Positions 44,351 through 53,848 of a stretch of 64,000 nucleotides of DNA are shown here, one piece after another. Each line of letters starts with the position of its first letter. The stretch's first letter is position 1. Below the pieces are notes generated by a model. The model did not search any database. It was not told the origin of the DNA and worked only from the letters and a program-made list of their open reading frames with translations. This DNA comes from DSFO01 sp041640715. GTDB lineage: Archaea > Thermoproteota > Thermoprotei > Gearchaeales > Gearchaeaceae. Made by a program: the position numbers and the translations under genes. The stretch is taken from NCBI GenBank assembly GCA_041640715.1, contig JBEPZU010000001.1, positions 164,449-228,448 of the forward strand. The letters are read 5' to 3'.

Positions 44351-45657
44351 GCTTTCTAAAGGAATTATCTAAGTCCTTTTTAGATGCAATAAATAAGCTA
44401 AAAGGAAGTACTGGGGATGAGGTTTATCTTAGAGAATTCATAAGAGAAATTCAACGTATTCTTCTCAGGGCGGATGTCAATGTAAATCTAGTATTAGAGC
44501 TTAGTAAAAGATTGGAGAGTAAGATAAAGGAAGAACCTCCTAAGGGTTTCACGAGGAAGGACTTGATATTGAAGGAACTATACGATAGCCTAATAGAATT
44601 ATTAGGAGGGAGGGCTAAGCATAGACTCGATCTTAATCCCAATTCTTTGAATATTATAATGCTTGTAGGTATACAAGGAAGCGGTAAGACGACCACTGCT
44701 GCTAAATTAGCGAATTATTTAAAAAAGAGGAACTATAAGGTGGGTCTTGTATGTGCTGATACTTATAGATTAGGTGCTTACCATCAGTTATATCAACTGG
44801 CTGAGAAAATAGAAGTCCCCTTCTACGGAGATCTGAGCTCTAAAGATTCCATCAATATAGCACTTGAGGGCATAAAAAATCTTTCTCGTCAATGTAATGT
44901 CATAATCATAGATACAGCTGGAAGACACAAGAATGAGAAGGATTTGATCGAAGAAATGAAGCTTATGGCTGAGAAGATAAATCCTTCTCATGTCATTTTA
45001 GTGCTCGATGCTACTATAGGTCAATCTGCCTACAATCAAGCTAAATCCTTCAATGAAGCAACTAAAATAGGAAGCATAATAATCACAAAGCTTGATGGTT
45101 CTGCTAGAGGAGGAGGTGCTATAAGCGCAGTCAAAGCTACCGGTGCAAAAATCCTGTTCATTGGTACAGGGGAGAAGATAGAAGAGTTTGAGGATTTTGA
45201 TGCGGTATCCTTCGTAAATCAACTTTTGGGTTTAGGAGATTTAGATTTGCTTTCTAAAAAGATGGAGGAGGCTAGGATTGAGCAAAAGATAAAGACTGAG
45301 AAGTTTATGAGCGGGGAATTTAGCCTGAAAGAATTGGTAGATCAAATAAGCGAATTTAAAAAGCTAGGACCTTTAGGCAAACTACTTTCTTTAATACCAG
45401 GTTTTTCGATAAATCTCCCCGAAAATGCTCTTAAAGAAGCAGAGGTTAATTTGAAGAAATGGCAGGCAATCATAAAATCGATGAGAAAAGAAGAATTAAA
45501 CAATCCTAAGATAATAGATAAATCTAGGATGAAGAGGATAGCCAGAGGTTCTGGAACTGAAATAAAGGATGTAGAAACCCTTTTAACTGCTTATAATACA
45601 ATAAAAAGAAACATAAAAAGATTTAAGAGATTAGGATTTCATGTACCAATTAGATAA
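44347..45657 (+). CDS. srp54: Signal recognition particle GTPase SRP54
   Basis: A 436-residue SRP54. The N domain is helical; the G domain has GIQGSGKTTTAAKLA near residues 103-116, VCADTYRLGAYHQL, DTAGRHKNEKDL near 197, TKLDGSARGGGA near 254 and GTGEKIEEFEDFD. The M domain starts near 310 (FSLKELVDQISEFKKLGPLGKLLSLIPG) and holds the SRP RNA-binding SRMKRIARGSGT near 395. It targets signal-sequence ribosomes to the membrane. It overlaps pus10 by 17 nt. Confidence 0.96.
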   Translation: MSFLKELSKSFLDAINKLKGSTGDEVYLREFIREIQRILLRADVNVNLVLELSKRLESKIKEEPPKGFTRKDLILKELYDSLIELLGGRAKHRLDLNPNSLNIIMLVGIQGSGKTTTAAKLANYLKKRNYKVGLVCADTYRLGAYHQLYQLAEKIEVPFYGDLSSKDSINIALEGIKNLSRQCNVIIIDTAGRHKNEKDLIEEMKLMAEKINPSHVILVLDATIGQSAYNQAKSFNEATKIGSIIITKLDGSARGGGAISAVKATGAKILFIGTGEKIEEFEDFDAVSFVNQLLGLGDLDLLSKKMEEARIEQKIKTEKFMSGEFSLKELVDQISEFKKLGPLGKLLSLIPGFSINLPENALKEAEVNLKKWQAIIKSMRKEELNNPKIIDKSRMKRIARGSGTEIKDVETLLTAYNTIKRNIKRFKRLGFHVPIR

Positions 45658-46927
45658 TGAAATAAATAAACTTTTATTAATTCTTAATTCTTATTATATT
45701 TGTCCAATATGTATATCTAGGCTTTTTTATAATAAGGAGTCTAAATATTCTCCTCTCAAGTTTGGAAAAATTTTAATTAAAAGATATGTTGAAAAAACTT
45801 CTGATAAATATTATTTTAAGAAAAATAAAAATAAAAGATGCTACTTATGTAATAATATTTTATTAAAAATTACAAGAATTATTATTCAAATAATAGATAG
45901 ATTAGAATTTTATGAATTCTCAACCTTTAGCGTAGGTATAAGAATATCTGAAATGCTATTAGCTAGAGAGGATCGCCTTCGTTCTTCTTTTGGAATAACG
46001 AGCGGTTTTTCTCTTAAAAGCTTCTTTAACTTTTCTATTTCGAGATTATTGGAGAAGATTTTGAGGAAGAAGGTTAATACTTTAGAGCCTGATATTAGAA
46101 TAATTTTCGATGCGATAAATGACAGAATAGAGATAGTTCCTTCAAGCATATACGTTTATGGAAGATATTTGAAGCTAAAAAGGAACATAAGGCAAACGAG
46201 AGAATATTGCAAGTTTTGTAAGGGAGCCGGTTGTATAGAATGCGATTATTCAGGATATACTAAAGATCCTTCTATCGAAGGTTATCTTCTTGAAGAATTC
46301 AGAAATAGATTCCTCGGAAGTTCTAGCGTTTTGCATGCTGCAGGAAGAGAAGATATAGACGTAATAACGTATAATACAGGTAGACCCTTCGTAATAGAGA
46401 TAAAAAGACCTCTTAAAAGGAATTTAAATTTAAAGGAGATAGAAAGTTTCTTAAATAAAAGAAATGAAGGCTTTGTTTTGATAAAGAATTTAAAATATGT
46501 TAAAAGAGAAGTGATGGAAAAGATAAACGTTTTTTCCAAATATGACGAAAAGACATATAGGCTTTTGGTAGAGTTTGAAGACGAAATCAGCAAAGAAATG
46601 CTTGAGAGATTAGAAAAAGAATTCACAAATAAAGTAATAGCCCAAAGAACTCCTTTAAGAGTTCTTTATAGAAGAGCAGATAAGGTTAGGTATAAAACTG
46701 TCTATGAAATTAAAGCTAAAAGAATAGATGAACGCAGAGTAGAGTTTCTGATACGTTGTCAAGGAGGACTTTATATAAAGGAGTTAGCTCATGGGGATCA
46801 AAATAGGACTTCTCCTAGTATTTATTCGTTTCTAGGGATTCCTTTTAAAATCATGTTTTTGGATATTATTTCTATTGCGCCTGAGCTTGAGAAGAGACTT
46901 GGACTTGAGCAGGAGCTCGGTATTTAG
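45641..46927 (+). CDS. pus10: tRNA pseudouridine synthase Pus10
   Basis: A 428-residue archaeal Pus10. The N-terminal domain has zinc cysteines CPIC near 21 and CYLC near 68, and a CKFCKGAGCIEC cluster near 190. The catalytic region is HAAGREDIDVITYNTGRPFVIEIKRP near 233-258, with the catalytic Asp in EDID. Archaeal Pus10 makes pseudouridine 54 and 55 in tRNA. It overlaps SRP54 by 17 nt at the start, and its last 56 nt overlap the convergent eL21 gene. Confidence 0.93.
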   Translation: MYQLDNEINKLLLILNSYYICPICISRLFYNKESKYSPLKFGKILIKRYVEKTSDKYYFKKNKNKRCYLCNNILLKITRIIIQIIDRLEFYEFSTFSVGIRISEMLLAREDRLRSSFGITSGFSLKSFFNFSISRLLEKILRKKVNTLEPDIRIIFDAINDRIEIVPSSIYVYGRYLKLKRNIRQTREYCKFCKGAGCIECDYSGYTKDPSIEGYLLEEFRNRFLGSSSVLHAAGREDIDVITYNTGRPFVIEIKRPLKRNLNLKEIESFLNKRNEGFVLIKNLKYVKREVMEKINVFSKYDEKTYRLLVEFEDEISKEMLERLEKEFTNKVIAQRTPLRVLYRRADKVRYKTVYEIKAKRIDERRVEFLIRCQGGLYIKELAHGDQNRTSPSIYSFLGIPFKIMFLDIISIAPELEKRLGLEQELGI

Positions 46928-47195
46928 TAAGATGTTCTTTAGTCGTAATTATTTGTTTCTTTTTATTCCCTAGATACACCTCCACTATAAGAGCCTTTCC
47001 TCTTTTACCTATTATCTTGCCAGTCATTCCTTGATATCTCTTATGAGGAGCGGTCCTCATGTTGACCGGATTTATATTTATATGTACAAATTCTCCTATT
47101 TCATAATTTACCATATATTGCGATAATCCCTTTCTAGCTCTTCTTCTAGAAAAGAGCTTACGCATTCTCTTTCTATACCCTTTTGTAGCTGGCAT
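46872..47195 (-). CDS. rpl21e: 50S ribosomal protein eL21
   Basis: A 107-residue eL21 with KGYRKRMRKLFSRRRARKG at the start, VNYEIGEFVHININP, and KRYQGMTGKIIGKRGKALIVEV in the middle. The last residues (QVQVSSQAQAQ) are a low-complexity tail encoded within the overlap with pus10. It lies divergent from rpoF with 52 nt between the starts, so the two probably share a promoter region. Confidence 0.95.
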   Translation of the reverse strand: MPATKGYRKRMRKLFSRRRARKGLSQYMVNYEIGEFVHININPVNMRTAPHKRYQGMTGKIIGKRGKALIVEVYLGNKKKQIITTKEHLTKYRAPAQVQVSSQAQAQ

Positions 47196-47247
47196 AATAC
47201 TTTTTTAGCAGATATACTTTTATTTTTTTAAAACCTTAAAAAAACCA

Positions 47248-47565
47248 ATGAAAATCATCTCTTATAAAGATATAAGCTTAGCTGAAGCCTTAGAGCTATT
47301 AGAGAAAAGGATTTCTGAAGGAGAACTCAATGAAAATCAGAATAAGATGTATGAATATTTGAAAAAATTTTCGAAAATAAGTGCTGATAGAGCTAGGGAA
47401 TTAATAGAGAGATTAACTAGTGAGCTGAACATACCTAGGTATGATGCTGTTCAAATAGTTAATATAATGCCTACAAGTTTAGATGAGTTGAGGAATATTT
47501 TACAAAGTGATAGATACTATAGAGATGAAGAACTTAAGAAGATTCTAGATATACTCGAGAAATAA
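47248..47565 (+). CDS. rpoF: RNA polymerase subunit F (Rpb4)
   Basis: A 105-residue Rpo4/RpoF. Characteristic segments are ISLAEALELLEKR and YLKKFSKISADRARELIERL, followed by the HRDC-like end PTSLDELRNILQ. With Rpo7 it forms the stalk of the archaeal RNA polymerase. It lies 3 nt upstream of the DUF655 gene. The eL21-rpoF-DUF655 order is conserved in many archaea; ksgA/dim1, which often follows, is absent here. Confidence 0.92.
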   Translation: MKIISYKDISLAEALELLEKRISEGELNENQNKMYEYLKKFSKISADRARELIERLTSELNIPRYDAVQIVNIMPTSLDELRNILQSDRYYRDEELKKILDILEK

Positions 47566-47568
47566 ACA

Positions 47569-48192
47569 ATGTCATTTTTTCCAAAGAAAAGATATTATTT
47601 CGAAGAGTTTGCCATAGTGCTTAGTTATAATATACCGCAGAGGTATGTAAAGGAAAAGAAAACGATTTATCCTATGATTAAAGTTAAAGAAGTTTATTCC
47701 CAAGCAATCGGTAAAGACTATTTTACTCTTTTAGAAATAGTCACCGATCCAAACATACATTTGCAAAAAGGCGAGCTCGTATACATAGGCAAGGGCAGTC
47801 CTAAGGTGAAAAGGGTTAGTTCAAGGCTTTTATTCGATGAGCTTGTAGATGAAGCTAAGATAGCGCTGGACGATGCTATAAAAAAGATAATAGAAGAGGA
47901 CGAGAAGAAATTTGTTGATTTCTTTAATAACGCAGGCCCTATATCGCCTAGGGTTCATTCTCTTGAGATGCTACCTAGAATAGGCAAGAAGACTCTGGAA
48001 AGAATACTTTTTGAGAGGGGTGTCAAAGCCTTTGTTAGCTATGAAGATATAAAAAAGCGTGCAGGTATTCAAAATTTAGAGGACATTTTATTTGAGCGTA
48101 TAAGAACAGAAATAGTTTCTAAAGAAAAACTCAGCTTTTATCTTTTTGCTAAAGGAATACAAAACACCATCGAAGAAAGGTCTTCTACATAA
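47569..48192 (+). CDS. DUF655 family nucleic-acid-binding protein
   Basis: A 207-residue DUF655 protein. The N-terminal barrel-like part has EEFAIVLSYNIPQRYVKEKKTIYPMIKV and GELVYIGKGSPKVKRV. The C-terminal half holds helix-hairpin-helix-like LEMLPRIGKKTLERILFERG, the basis for its assumed nucleic-acid binding. The biochemical role is unknown. Its association with rpoF and eL21 suggests a link to transcription or ribosome biogenesis. Confidence 0.85.
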   Translation: MSFFPKKRYYFEEFAIVLSYNIPQRYVKEKKTIYPMIKVKEVYSQAIGKDYFTLLEIVTDPNIHLQKGELVYIGKGSPKVKRVSSRLLFDELVDEAKIALDDAIKKIIEEDEKKFVDFFNNAGPISPRVHSLEMLPRIGKKTLERILFERGVKAFVSYEDIKKRAGIQNLEDILFERIRTEIVSKEKLSFYLFAKGIQNTIEERSST

Positions 48193-48269
48193 TTCCTCTT
48201 AACTAAAAATCTTGAAGATGAAACTAAAGAGCTGGAATTATTTTGTGGTTTTGTAACGATAAATCTAGA

Positions 48270-48659
48270 TCATTTTATTCTTGAGATAGTTTTATAGTCC
48301 ATAATTTGCCAAACTTCAACTTCCATCCCCGGCGCTAGTTTATCTGCCAATTCTTGTGGTTTACTTACCTCATAAAATTCATAAGTGTTTAAATCCATTA
48401 GCTGAACAGTATCTTTGGTTAAATTGATTACTTGTGCGTATTTCTTCTCTATTATTGGTACGTTAACCTGCGCATCCGAAGGTACTGTTAAAATCTTCTT
48501 AGAGCTATCTATAACGCTTATACCTACGATTCTAACTTTAGTTGAACCATGCTTTCCAGTCTTGGATTTCTCCACTTCTACAACTCTGCATGGTGTATTG
48601 TCTATAACTATGTACGAACCTTCTTTTATAGCTCCTGCTTCAGTTATTTTCACGCTCAT
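48270..48659 (-). CDS. eif5a: Translation factor aIF5A
   Basis: A 129-residue aIF5A. The hypusination loop KSKTGKHGSTK is at residues 31-41, with Lys36 as the modified residue. Two beta domains follow, the second with an OB fold (VQLMDLNTYEFYEV). It rescues ribosomes stalled on difficult peptide sequences and requires deoxyhypusine synthase, which is not in this window. The gap to the DUF655 gene (48193-48269) holds no gene. Confidence 0.96.
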   Translation of the reverse strand: MSVKITEAGAIKEGSYIVIDNTPCRVVEVEKSKTGKHGSTKVRIVGISVIDSSKKILTVPSDAQVNVPIIEKKYAQVINLTKDTVQLMDLNTYEFYEVSKPQELADKLAPGMEVEVWQIMDYKTISRIK

Positions 48660-48733
48660 ATGCTAATTCACCAACTCAGTATTATTAAATCTTTACTTAA
48701 AATAAATAACATTCTAAGAAATAATACTGCACA

Positions 48734-49537
48734 ATGGATTTAGGCATAATATCTAGACTAGATTTTTCTTCAATAAAATTAGTAGAGAAGTTGCTTTCTT
48801 TGTTGCAAGGCAATAATCTTTATCTTGAAAAAAATTTGAAAGACTTACTAAAGGATGGAAAACTTTTGGAAGAAGCTGATAACTTAGACTACATAATCTG
48901 GGTAGGAGGCGATGGTACTTTGTTAAGATATATAGATACAATTAGGAGATTCAGAGCAAAAATATTAGGTATAAAAACTGGTGGCATAGGTTTTTTGTGT
49001 GAAATAACTCCTGGAGAGATCGAGACTTCTTTGAATCTTCTGTTCTCTAAAAATTACTTAATAGAAGAAAGAAGACTCTTAGAAGTGAATTTGCGAGGGA
49101 TTTCCAAATATGCTCTCAATGACGCCCTTTTTTTCGTTAATAATATAGGAAAAACCTCAGTTTTTTTAGTACTAAAGGATGATCTAGAACTATACAGAGG
49201 TAGATGTGATGGCATCTTAGTATCTACCAGTGCAGGCTCAACTGCTTATCTGGCTAGTAGTAGAGGACCCATTATAGATCCTTCTTTGGATTTGATCGCA
49301 GTTAATCCTCTAAATCCTTTGAAATGGGGAAGTAGAGTTTTCATATTACCCTTCAATGCTCGGCTAAGGATATATTCTCATGATGATTTCAAATTGATAA
49401 TAGATGGTAATTTAAGTTATGATTTGAAAGCCTATGAGAATGTGGATATAAAGGGTTCAGAGGAGAAATTGTACTTCATAAGATTTAAGGACAACTTTTA
49501 TGAAAAAGTCAAAATGAGAATGATGGAAGATGTCTGA
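48734..49537 (+). CDS. nadK: NAD kinase
   Basis: A 267-residue NAD kinase. The GGDGT motif (WVGGDGTLLRYI) is near residue 56-67, IKTGGIGFLCEI near 82, the NE/D-like ALNDALFF near 128, and the glycine-rich TSAGSTAYLASSRGPI near 160. It makes NADP from NAD. Its 3' end overlaps nob1 by 8 nt. Confidence 0.93.
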   Translation: MDLGIISRLDFSSIKLVEKLLSLLQGNNLYLEKNLKDLLKDGKLLEEADNLDYIIWVGGDGTLLRYIDTIRRFRAKILGIKTGGIGFLCEITPGEIETSLNLLFSKNYLIEERRLLEVNLRGISKYALNDALFFVNNIGKTSVFLVLKDDLELYRGRCDGILVSTSAGSTAYLASSRGPIIDPSLDLIAVNPLNPLKWGSRVFILPFNARLRIYSHDDFKLIIDGNLSYDLKAYENVDIKGSEEKLYFIRFKDNFYEKVKMRMMEDV

Positions 49538-50015
49538 TAGGTCTTTAATAGTAGATACTGGTTTCTTTTTGGGGGATTTCAGATTTGATTCCAAAAAAAT
49601 TTATACCGTAGAGGGTGTAGTTAATGAGCTAAAGAGTCTAAAGGCAAACTTAAGGGCTGAGGCTTTTTCGCCAATCATATATAAACCTTCTAAGAGTACC
49701 TTGAAGGAGATAAAAAATATTGCAGAGAAATTGGGTGAGAAAGGGTTATCTCTTACCGATATAGAGCTTCTTGCTGCCGCTTATGATTTATCGAAAAAAG
49801 AAGAAGTAGTATTGTTGAGCGATGATTATTCTATTCAAAACCTCGCTAAACACTTAAACATAAACTTTGAAGCTATATCAGGTAAGAAGATAAAAAGAAA
49901 AATAACTTGGGTTTATTATTGCAAAGTTTGTGGTAAAGAAATCAGATTTGGAGCAAAAAAATGCATAGTTTGTGGGAATGAAAATTTTTCAAGGAAACCT
50001 GCTAAAGGTACCTGA
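49530..50015 (+). CDS. nob1: Endonuclease Nob1 (18S/16S rRNA 3'-end processing)
   Basis: A 161-residue Nob1. The PIN domain has acidic residues in IVDTGFFLGD, TDIELLAAA and LLSDDYSIQNLAKHL. A zinc ribbon follows with two CxxC pairs: YYCKVCGKE and KKCIVCGNE. It cleaves the 3' end of small-subunit rRNA. It is coupled to nadK, and its 3' 38-44 nt overlap the start of the Nop2/Sun methylase. Confidence 0.94.
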   Translation: MSDRSLIVDTGFFLGDFRFDSKKIYTVEGVVNELKSLKANLRAEAFSPIIYKPSKSTLKEIKNIAEKLGEKGLSLTDIELLAAAYDLSKKEEVVLLSDDYSIQNLAKHLNINFEAISGKKIKRKITWVYYCKVCGKEIRFGAKKCIVCGNENFSRKPAKGT

Positions 50016-51126
50016 TTGGCTTCTAGAGATTTATAAAAAAACCTTTAAAGACGAATATCTAGATGCACTTGAAAGTCTTCAAAGACCCACTCAAAGATAT
50101 TATTTGAGGGTGAATACAGCAAAGATCACTCCTGATGAAGCGGTGAATTTATTGAAGGAAGAAGGTGTGCTTGCTTATAAAGATGAATTTCTTGAAGATG
50201 CAATATACATAGAAGGTTATGAAATAAACGAGCTTGATTTGTTAGATTCTAGAGTCTTTGCTAAGTTGGATGCTGCTGAAAGTGCTGGTGAAGGAGCAGA
50301 TCTTTATAGACCAGGCGTAATTCGTCTTGAAAATGCAGAAAAAGGTTCAAGGGTTAGCGTTGTAACCAGCGATTTAGCTATAGCATGCGAAGGAAAATTG
50401 ATGATGAGTAGCGAGGAATTCTTGAAATCCTCTAAGGGATTGGTGGTTAAGAACCTGAAACCCAAGTTTAAAAGACCTTCGATTCGTTCTTTGATGACAT
50501 ATCAAAGAGGTTTCATTTATCCCCAATCTTTGCCTTCAATCATCACAATACACGAGCTTAATCCTAAGGAAAACGAGGTCATTATAGATATGTGTTCTTC
50601 TCCGGGAGGTAAACTATCGCATATCATCGCTATGACTAGAGGCAAGGCTAAAATAATAGCTTGTGATAAGACTGAGAATAAAATTAGAAGGATAAAAGAG
50701 ACTTTAAACCTGCTAGGTCTTCCTGAGCCAATTTTGTTGAAAATAGATTCTAGGTATCTTGATTTGAAATTGGGTAAAAACATAGCCGATAAGATAATCT
50801 TAGATCCTTCTTGTAGTAACTATGGTTTGAGACCAAGAATCACCTTCAACATTCCAAGGAAGGATCCTGTTTCCTATGCATCCTATCAAAAGTCTTTGCT
50901 TAAGGCCGCATATAACTTGCTTAAAGTAGGAGGGATATGTTGCTATAGCGTATGTACCGTAACAGAAGAGGAGACGAAAGGAATTCTGGAATATTCCATT
51001 GAAGAGCTCAAGATGGAGCCCTTACCTTTGAATTTTAGAGAAGAAAAGGAATTCATCCACATATTTAAGCCGCATAAAGAAGACACTCCTGGATTTGCTA
51101 TTTTCAAGCTCAAGAAAATTAGATAA
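49978..51126 (+). CDS. RNA (cytosine-5-)methyltransferase, Nop2/Sun family, with PUA domain
   Basis: About 382 residues from ATG 49978 (a GTG two codons earlier is also possible). The N-terminal region QRYYLRVNT is typical of the family. A PUA domain is inserted at about residues 95-165 (GADLYRPGVIRLENAEKGSRVSV). The SAM motif is IDMCSSPGGKLSHIIAM near 203-218. The motif IV Cys is in LDPSCSNYG near 275 and the motif VI catalytic Cys in CYSVCTVTEEE near 318. Both catalytic cysteines are present. The target may be tRNA or rRNA. Confidence 0.9.
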   Translation: MKIFQGNLLKVPDWLLEIYKKTFKDEYLDALESLQRPTQRYYLRVNTAKITPDEAVNLLKEEGVLAYKDEFLEDAIYIEGYEINELDLLDSRVFAKLDAAESAGEGADLYRPGVIRLENAEKGSRVSVVTSDLAIACEGKLMMSSEEFLKSSKGLVVKNLKPKFKRPSIRSLMTYQRGFIYPQSLPSIITIHELNPKENEVIIDMCSSPGGKLSHIIAMTRGKAKIIACDKTENKIRRIKETLNLLGLPEPILLKIDSRYLDLKLGKNIADKIILDPSCSNYGLRPRITFNIPRKDPVSYASYQKSLLKAAYNLLKVGGICCYSVCTVTEEETKGILEYSIEELKMEPLPLNFREEKEFIHIFKPHKEDTPGFAIFKLKKIR

Positions 51127-51157
51127 GTTTATAGATGTTACAAATCATCTTTTTTCA

Positions 51158-52864
51158 ATGAATGAAAGGATAAGAGGTAATGCTTGGAAAATAAATTGGT
51201 ATGAATGGAATAAAGAAGCTTTTGAGAAAGCTAAGAACGAAAATAAATTGGTTTTACTAAGTTTAGCTGGTGTATGGTGTCATTGGTGTCACGTAATGGA
51301 TGAAACTACCTATTCTGATGAAGAAGTCATCAAGCTCATAAATGAGAATTTCATACCTATAAGGGTTGATGTAGACGAAAGACCAGATATAAGCGAAAGA
51401 TATAACTTTGGGGGCTATCCAACTTTCGCTTTTTTGACAAGCGAAGGAGATGTAATTACAGGAGGTACCTATGTCCAGCCTCAACAATTCAAAGAAATTC
51501 TCAAGGAAATAATAGAGATATCAAAGAAGAGAGATATCAAAGAATTGCTCGCTTCTTCTGTTACGAGGAAAAAAGAAATCAAGAAGACAAATCCTAATGA
51601 GAAGATCATATGGGATATCGTTGATATTTTAATTTCTTATTTCGATGAAAGTCATGGAGGTTTTGGAATAGAACCCAAGTTTCCCTTGAGCGAAGCACTT
51701 CTCTTTTTGGCTCATATGTATGAAGTCACAGGTAAAGAGGGCTTTAAGATAATGGTTAGACGATCTATAGAAGGGATGATAAACGGTTTATTCGACAAAA
51801 TAGAAGGAGGTTTCTTTAGATATAGCGTTAGTAGAGATTGGAGGACACCCCATTATGAGAAGATGCTAGATACGAACTCTAACATTCTCAAGGTTCTCTC
51901 TTATTCATATTATCTCTTCAAAGATCCTCAGCTAAAGGATATCGTAGAAAAAACCTCAGAATACTTACTAAATAATCTAAGAGATAAGGAGCTGGGTTTG
52001 TTCTATTCAAGTCAAGATGCAGATGAAATCTATTATTCCTTATCTCTAGAGGAAAGGAGGAGAAGGGAAAAACCCTATATTGATAGAAACATATACTCAT
52101 GTAAGAATGCTCTTTGCGCTGAAGCTTTCTTTTACGCTGGTATATGTCTTGAAAGGAAAGATTATATAGAAATTTCCAAGCAAGTTTTGAATAGATTACT
52201 TGAAGATTTTTATTCTCAAGAAGACGTTTTGCACGCGAAGCATATTAATAAGAGTTTCTTAGATGACAACATATACCTTCTAAATCTTTTGCTAAGGTTT
52301 TACAGCTATGATCTCGATAATACTCTTTTAACGAAGGCGGTTGAGTTATCCAAAAAAATAATAAATGGATTCATGGATGAGAACGGGTTATTCATGGATA
52401 GTAAGCGTTACGAAGATATAGGTTTGCTTAAGGAGAGTTATAATCCTATAAACGAAAACTCCTTAGCCATGAAGGCTTTCTATATATTAGGTGAGTTGAG
52501 CAATTCTGAAGAATTGAAGCAAGTTTCAACTACGATAGCTTCTATATTTTCTTCGAATTATCAGAATTATAGCATATTTGCGAGCTCCTTCGCTGATTCC
52601 TTACTTTTCGTTTTGAATCCTATAGAAGTAAGGCTTGTGTTCGATAAAAAAGAAAGTGTCAAAATAATTGAAGATTCCAAGATAGTTCTGCATCCTCAAG
52701 TTTACTTGAAGTTCGTAGATTTCAGTTCAGAGAAAGCTAAAGCTGAATATAATAAAGAAGGAATCTATGTATGTAAAGGTAATGTTTGCTATCCTCCTGT
52801 AGAAAATAGCCAAGATCTATTGAATTTGATTAGGAAAATCGCTAAGGATTTATTGAAAATTTAA
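51158..52864 (+). CDS. DUF255 / YyaL-type thioredoxin-domain protein
   Basis: 568 residues from ATG 51158; an upstream TTG in the same ORF would overlap the methylase and adds residues with no homology pattern. The thioredoxin part has NWYEWNKEAFEKAKNENK, then WCHWCHVMDETTY with the CxxC pair near residues 43-46, and GGYPTFAFLTSEG. The rest is an alpha/alpha toroid-like region (HGGFGIEPKFPLSEALLF, GGFFRYSVSRDWRTPHYEKMLDTN, FYSSQDADE). Homologues are usually about 650-700 residues, so this one is somewhat short. Function is unknown. Confidence 0.88.
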   Translation: MNERIRGNAWKINWYEWNKEAFEKAKNENKLVLLSLAGVWCHWCHVMDETTYSDEEVIKLINENFIPIRVDVDERPDISERYNFGGYPTFAFLTSEGDVITGGTYVQPQQFKEILKEIIEISKKRDIKELLASSVTRKKEIKKTNPNEKIIWDIVDILISYFDESHGGFGIEPKFPLSEALLFLAHMYEVTGKEGFKIMVRRSIEGMINGLFDKIEGGFFRYSVSRDWRTPHYEKMLDTNSNILKVLSYSYYLFKDPQLKDIVEKTSEYLLNNLRDKELGLFYSSQDADEIYYSLSLEERRRREKPYIDRNIYSCKNALCAEAFFYAGICLERKDYIEISKQVLNRLLEDFYSQEDVLHAKHINKSFLDDNIYLLNLLLRFYSYDLDNTLLTKAVELSKKIINGFMDENGLFMDSKRYEDIGLLKESYNPINENSLAMKAFYILGELSNSEELKQVSTTIASIFSSNYQNYSIFASSFADSLLFVLNPIEVRLVFDKKESVKIIEDSKIVLHPQVYLKFVDFSSEKAKAEYNKEGIYVCKGNVCYPPVENSQDLLNLIRKIAKDLLKI

Positions 52865-52885
52865 GTCAAACAGATAAATCTATTT

Positions 52886-53848
52886 GTGGAAGGTTATAAG
52901 TGGTGGAAGAACGATTTCCCGAACGTAAACTTTAAGAGACCAAAATCTTTGCTTCATAGTTTTCAAACGAGAGAGGCTGATGGAAAAATGTTAGCAGTAA
53001 ATCCCTACATGGGATGTCAGCATAGATGTATATATTGTTATGCTACCTATGATTGGTATCCTGATTTTTACGATACAATTTTCGTGAAGATTAATGCAGA
53101 CTCCATTTTGAAAAAAGAACTTCCTCTGTATGGTTCTAAAGAACCTGTAATGATAGGATCCTCTACTGATTCGTATCAAGCCATCGAGTTGAAGTTCAGA
53201 GTCACTAAAAAGATAGTAGAGACTTTACAAAAATATAACGTAACTTATTGTATATTTACCAAGTCAACCGCTGTGATTGTAGATAAGGATCTTCATGCCA
53301 GGTATAAATCCAAATGTTTCATAATATGGTCTCTTACCACTTTAGATGAAGAAGTCAAGAGGAAGATAGAGCCCTTTGCTTCTTCTTCGGAGAGCATTCT
53401 AAGAACCATGAAGAGGATGAGAGAAGAAGGAATAGTCTGTGGGATAAACATAGATCCTATAATGCCTGGGATAAATGATGATAAAAGGATGTTAGAAGAG
53501 CTAATAGATAGAGCCAAAGAGGCTGATTGTTGTTTCATCTCCGCTGGAATATTAAGGCTTAGAAAAGACATTTGGGAAAGAATGAAGGCTTTCTTTAAGA
53601 AGGAGAAACCATATCTAATAGAGTTGTATCACGAGTTATATTTCAAGAATATCAGAAAATCAGGTTGTTACCTATTAGCTAAGAAAGAATATTGTGAAGA
53701 TATCTTGAATTATATAGAAGAAAAATGCAAACTTAAAGGAATACCTTTTGGATTACCTTTCAACGTACCAGGAATAGAGAATTCATGTTACTTGAACTAC
53801 GATAAACAAAGATCCCTCTTAGAGTATTACAATGTCGAAGCAAGCTAG
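52886..53848 (+). CDS. Radical SAM protein (SplB-like)
   Basis: A 320-residue radical SAM enzyme. The 4Fe-4S motif CxxxCxxC is in YMGCQHRCIYCYA near residues 43-52. GSSTDSYQAIELKFRVTKKI and FTKSTAVIVD, then INIDPIMPGIND, follow the pattern of the spore photoproduct lyase-like/Rv2578c group. It could act on nucleic acid or a small molecule. It lies upstream of the acylphosphatase and overlaps it by 17 nt. GTG start at 52886. Confidence 0.86.
   Translation: MEGYKWWKNDFPNVNFKRPKSLLHSFQTREADGKMLAVNPYMGCQHRCIYCYATYDWYPDFYDTIFVKINADSILKKELPLYGSKEPVMIGSSTDSYQAIELKFRVTKKIVETLQKYNVTYCIFTKSTAVIVDKDLHARYKSKCFIIWSLTTLDEEVKRKIEPFASSSESILRTMKRMREEGIVCGINIDPIMPGINDDKRMLEELIDRAKEADCCFISAGILRLRKDIWERMKAFFKKEKPYLIELYHELYFKNIRKSGCYLLAKKEYCEDILNYIEEKCKLKGIPFGLPFNVPGIENSCYLNYDKQRSLLEYYNVEAS

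Noticed and set aside
48212..48240. AAGATGA followed by CTGG between the DUF655 and aIF5A genes
   Set aside because: Box D does not match, no second pair, and no plausible guide spacing.
51095..51157. N-terminal extension of the DUF255 protein from an upstream TTG
   Set aside because: Overlaps the methylase gene, and the conserved domain begins after the ATG at 51158.
52886..53848. Radical SAM enzyme as QueE of the archaeosine pathway
   Set aside because: Internal motifs match the SplB/Rv2578c-like group rather than 7-carboxy-7-deazaguanine synthase.
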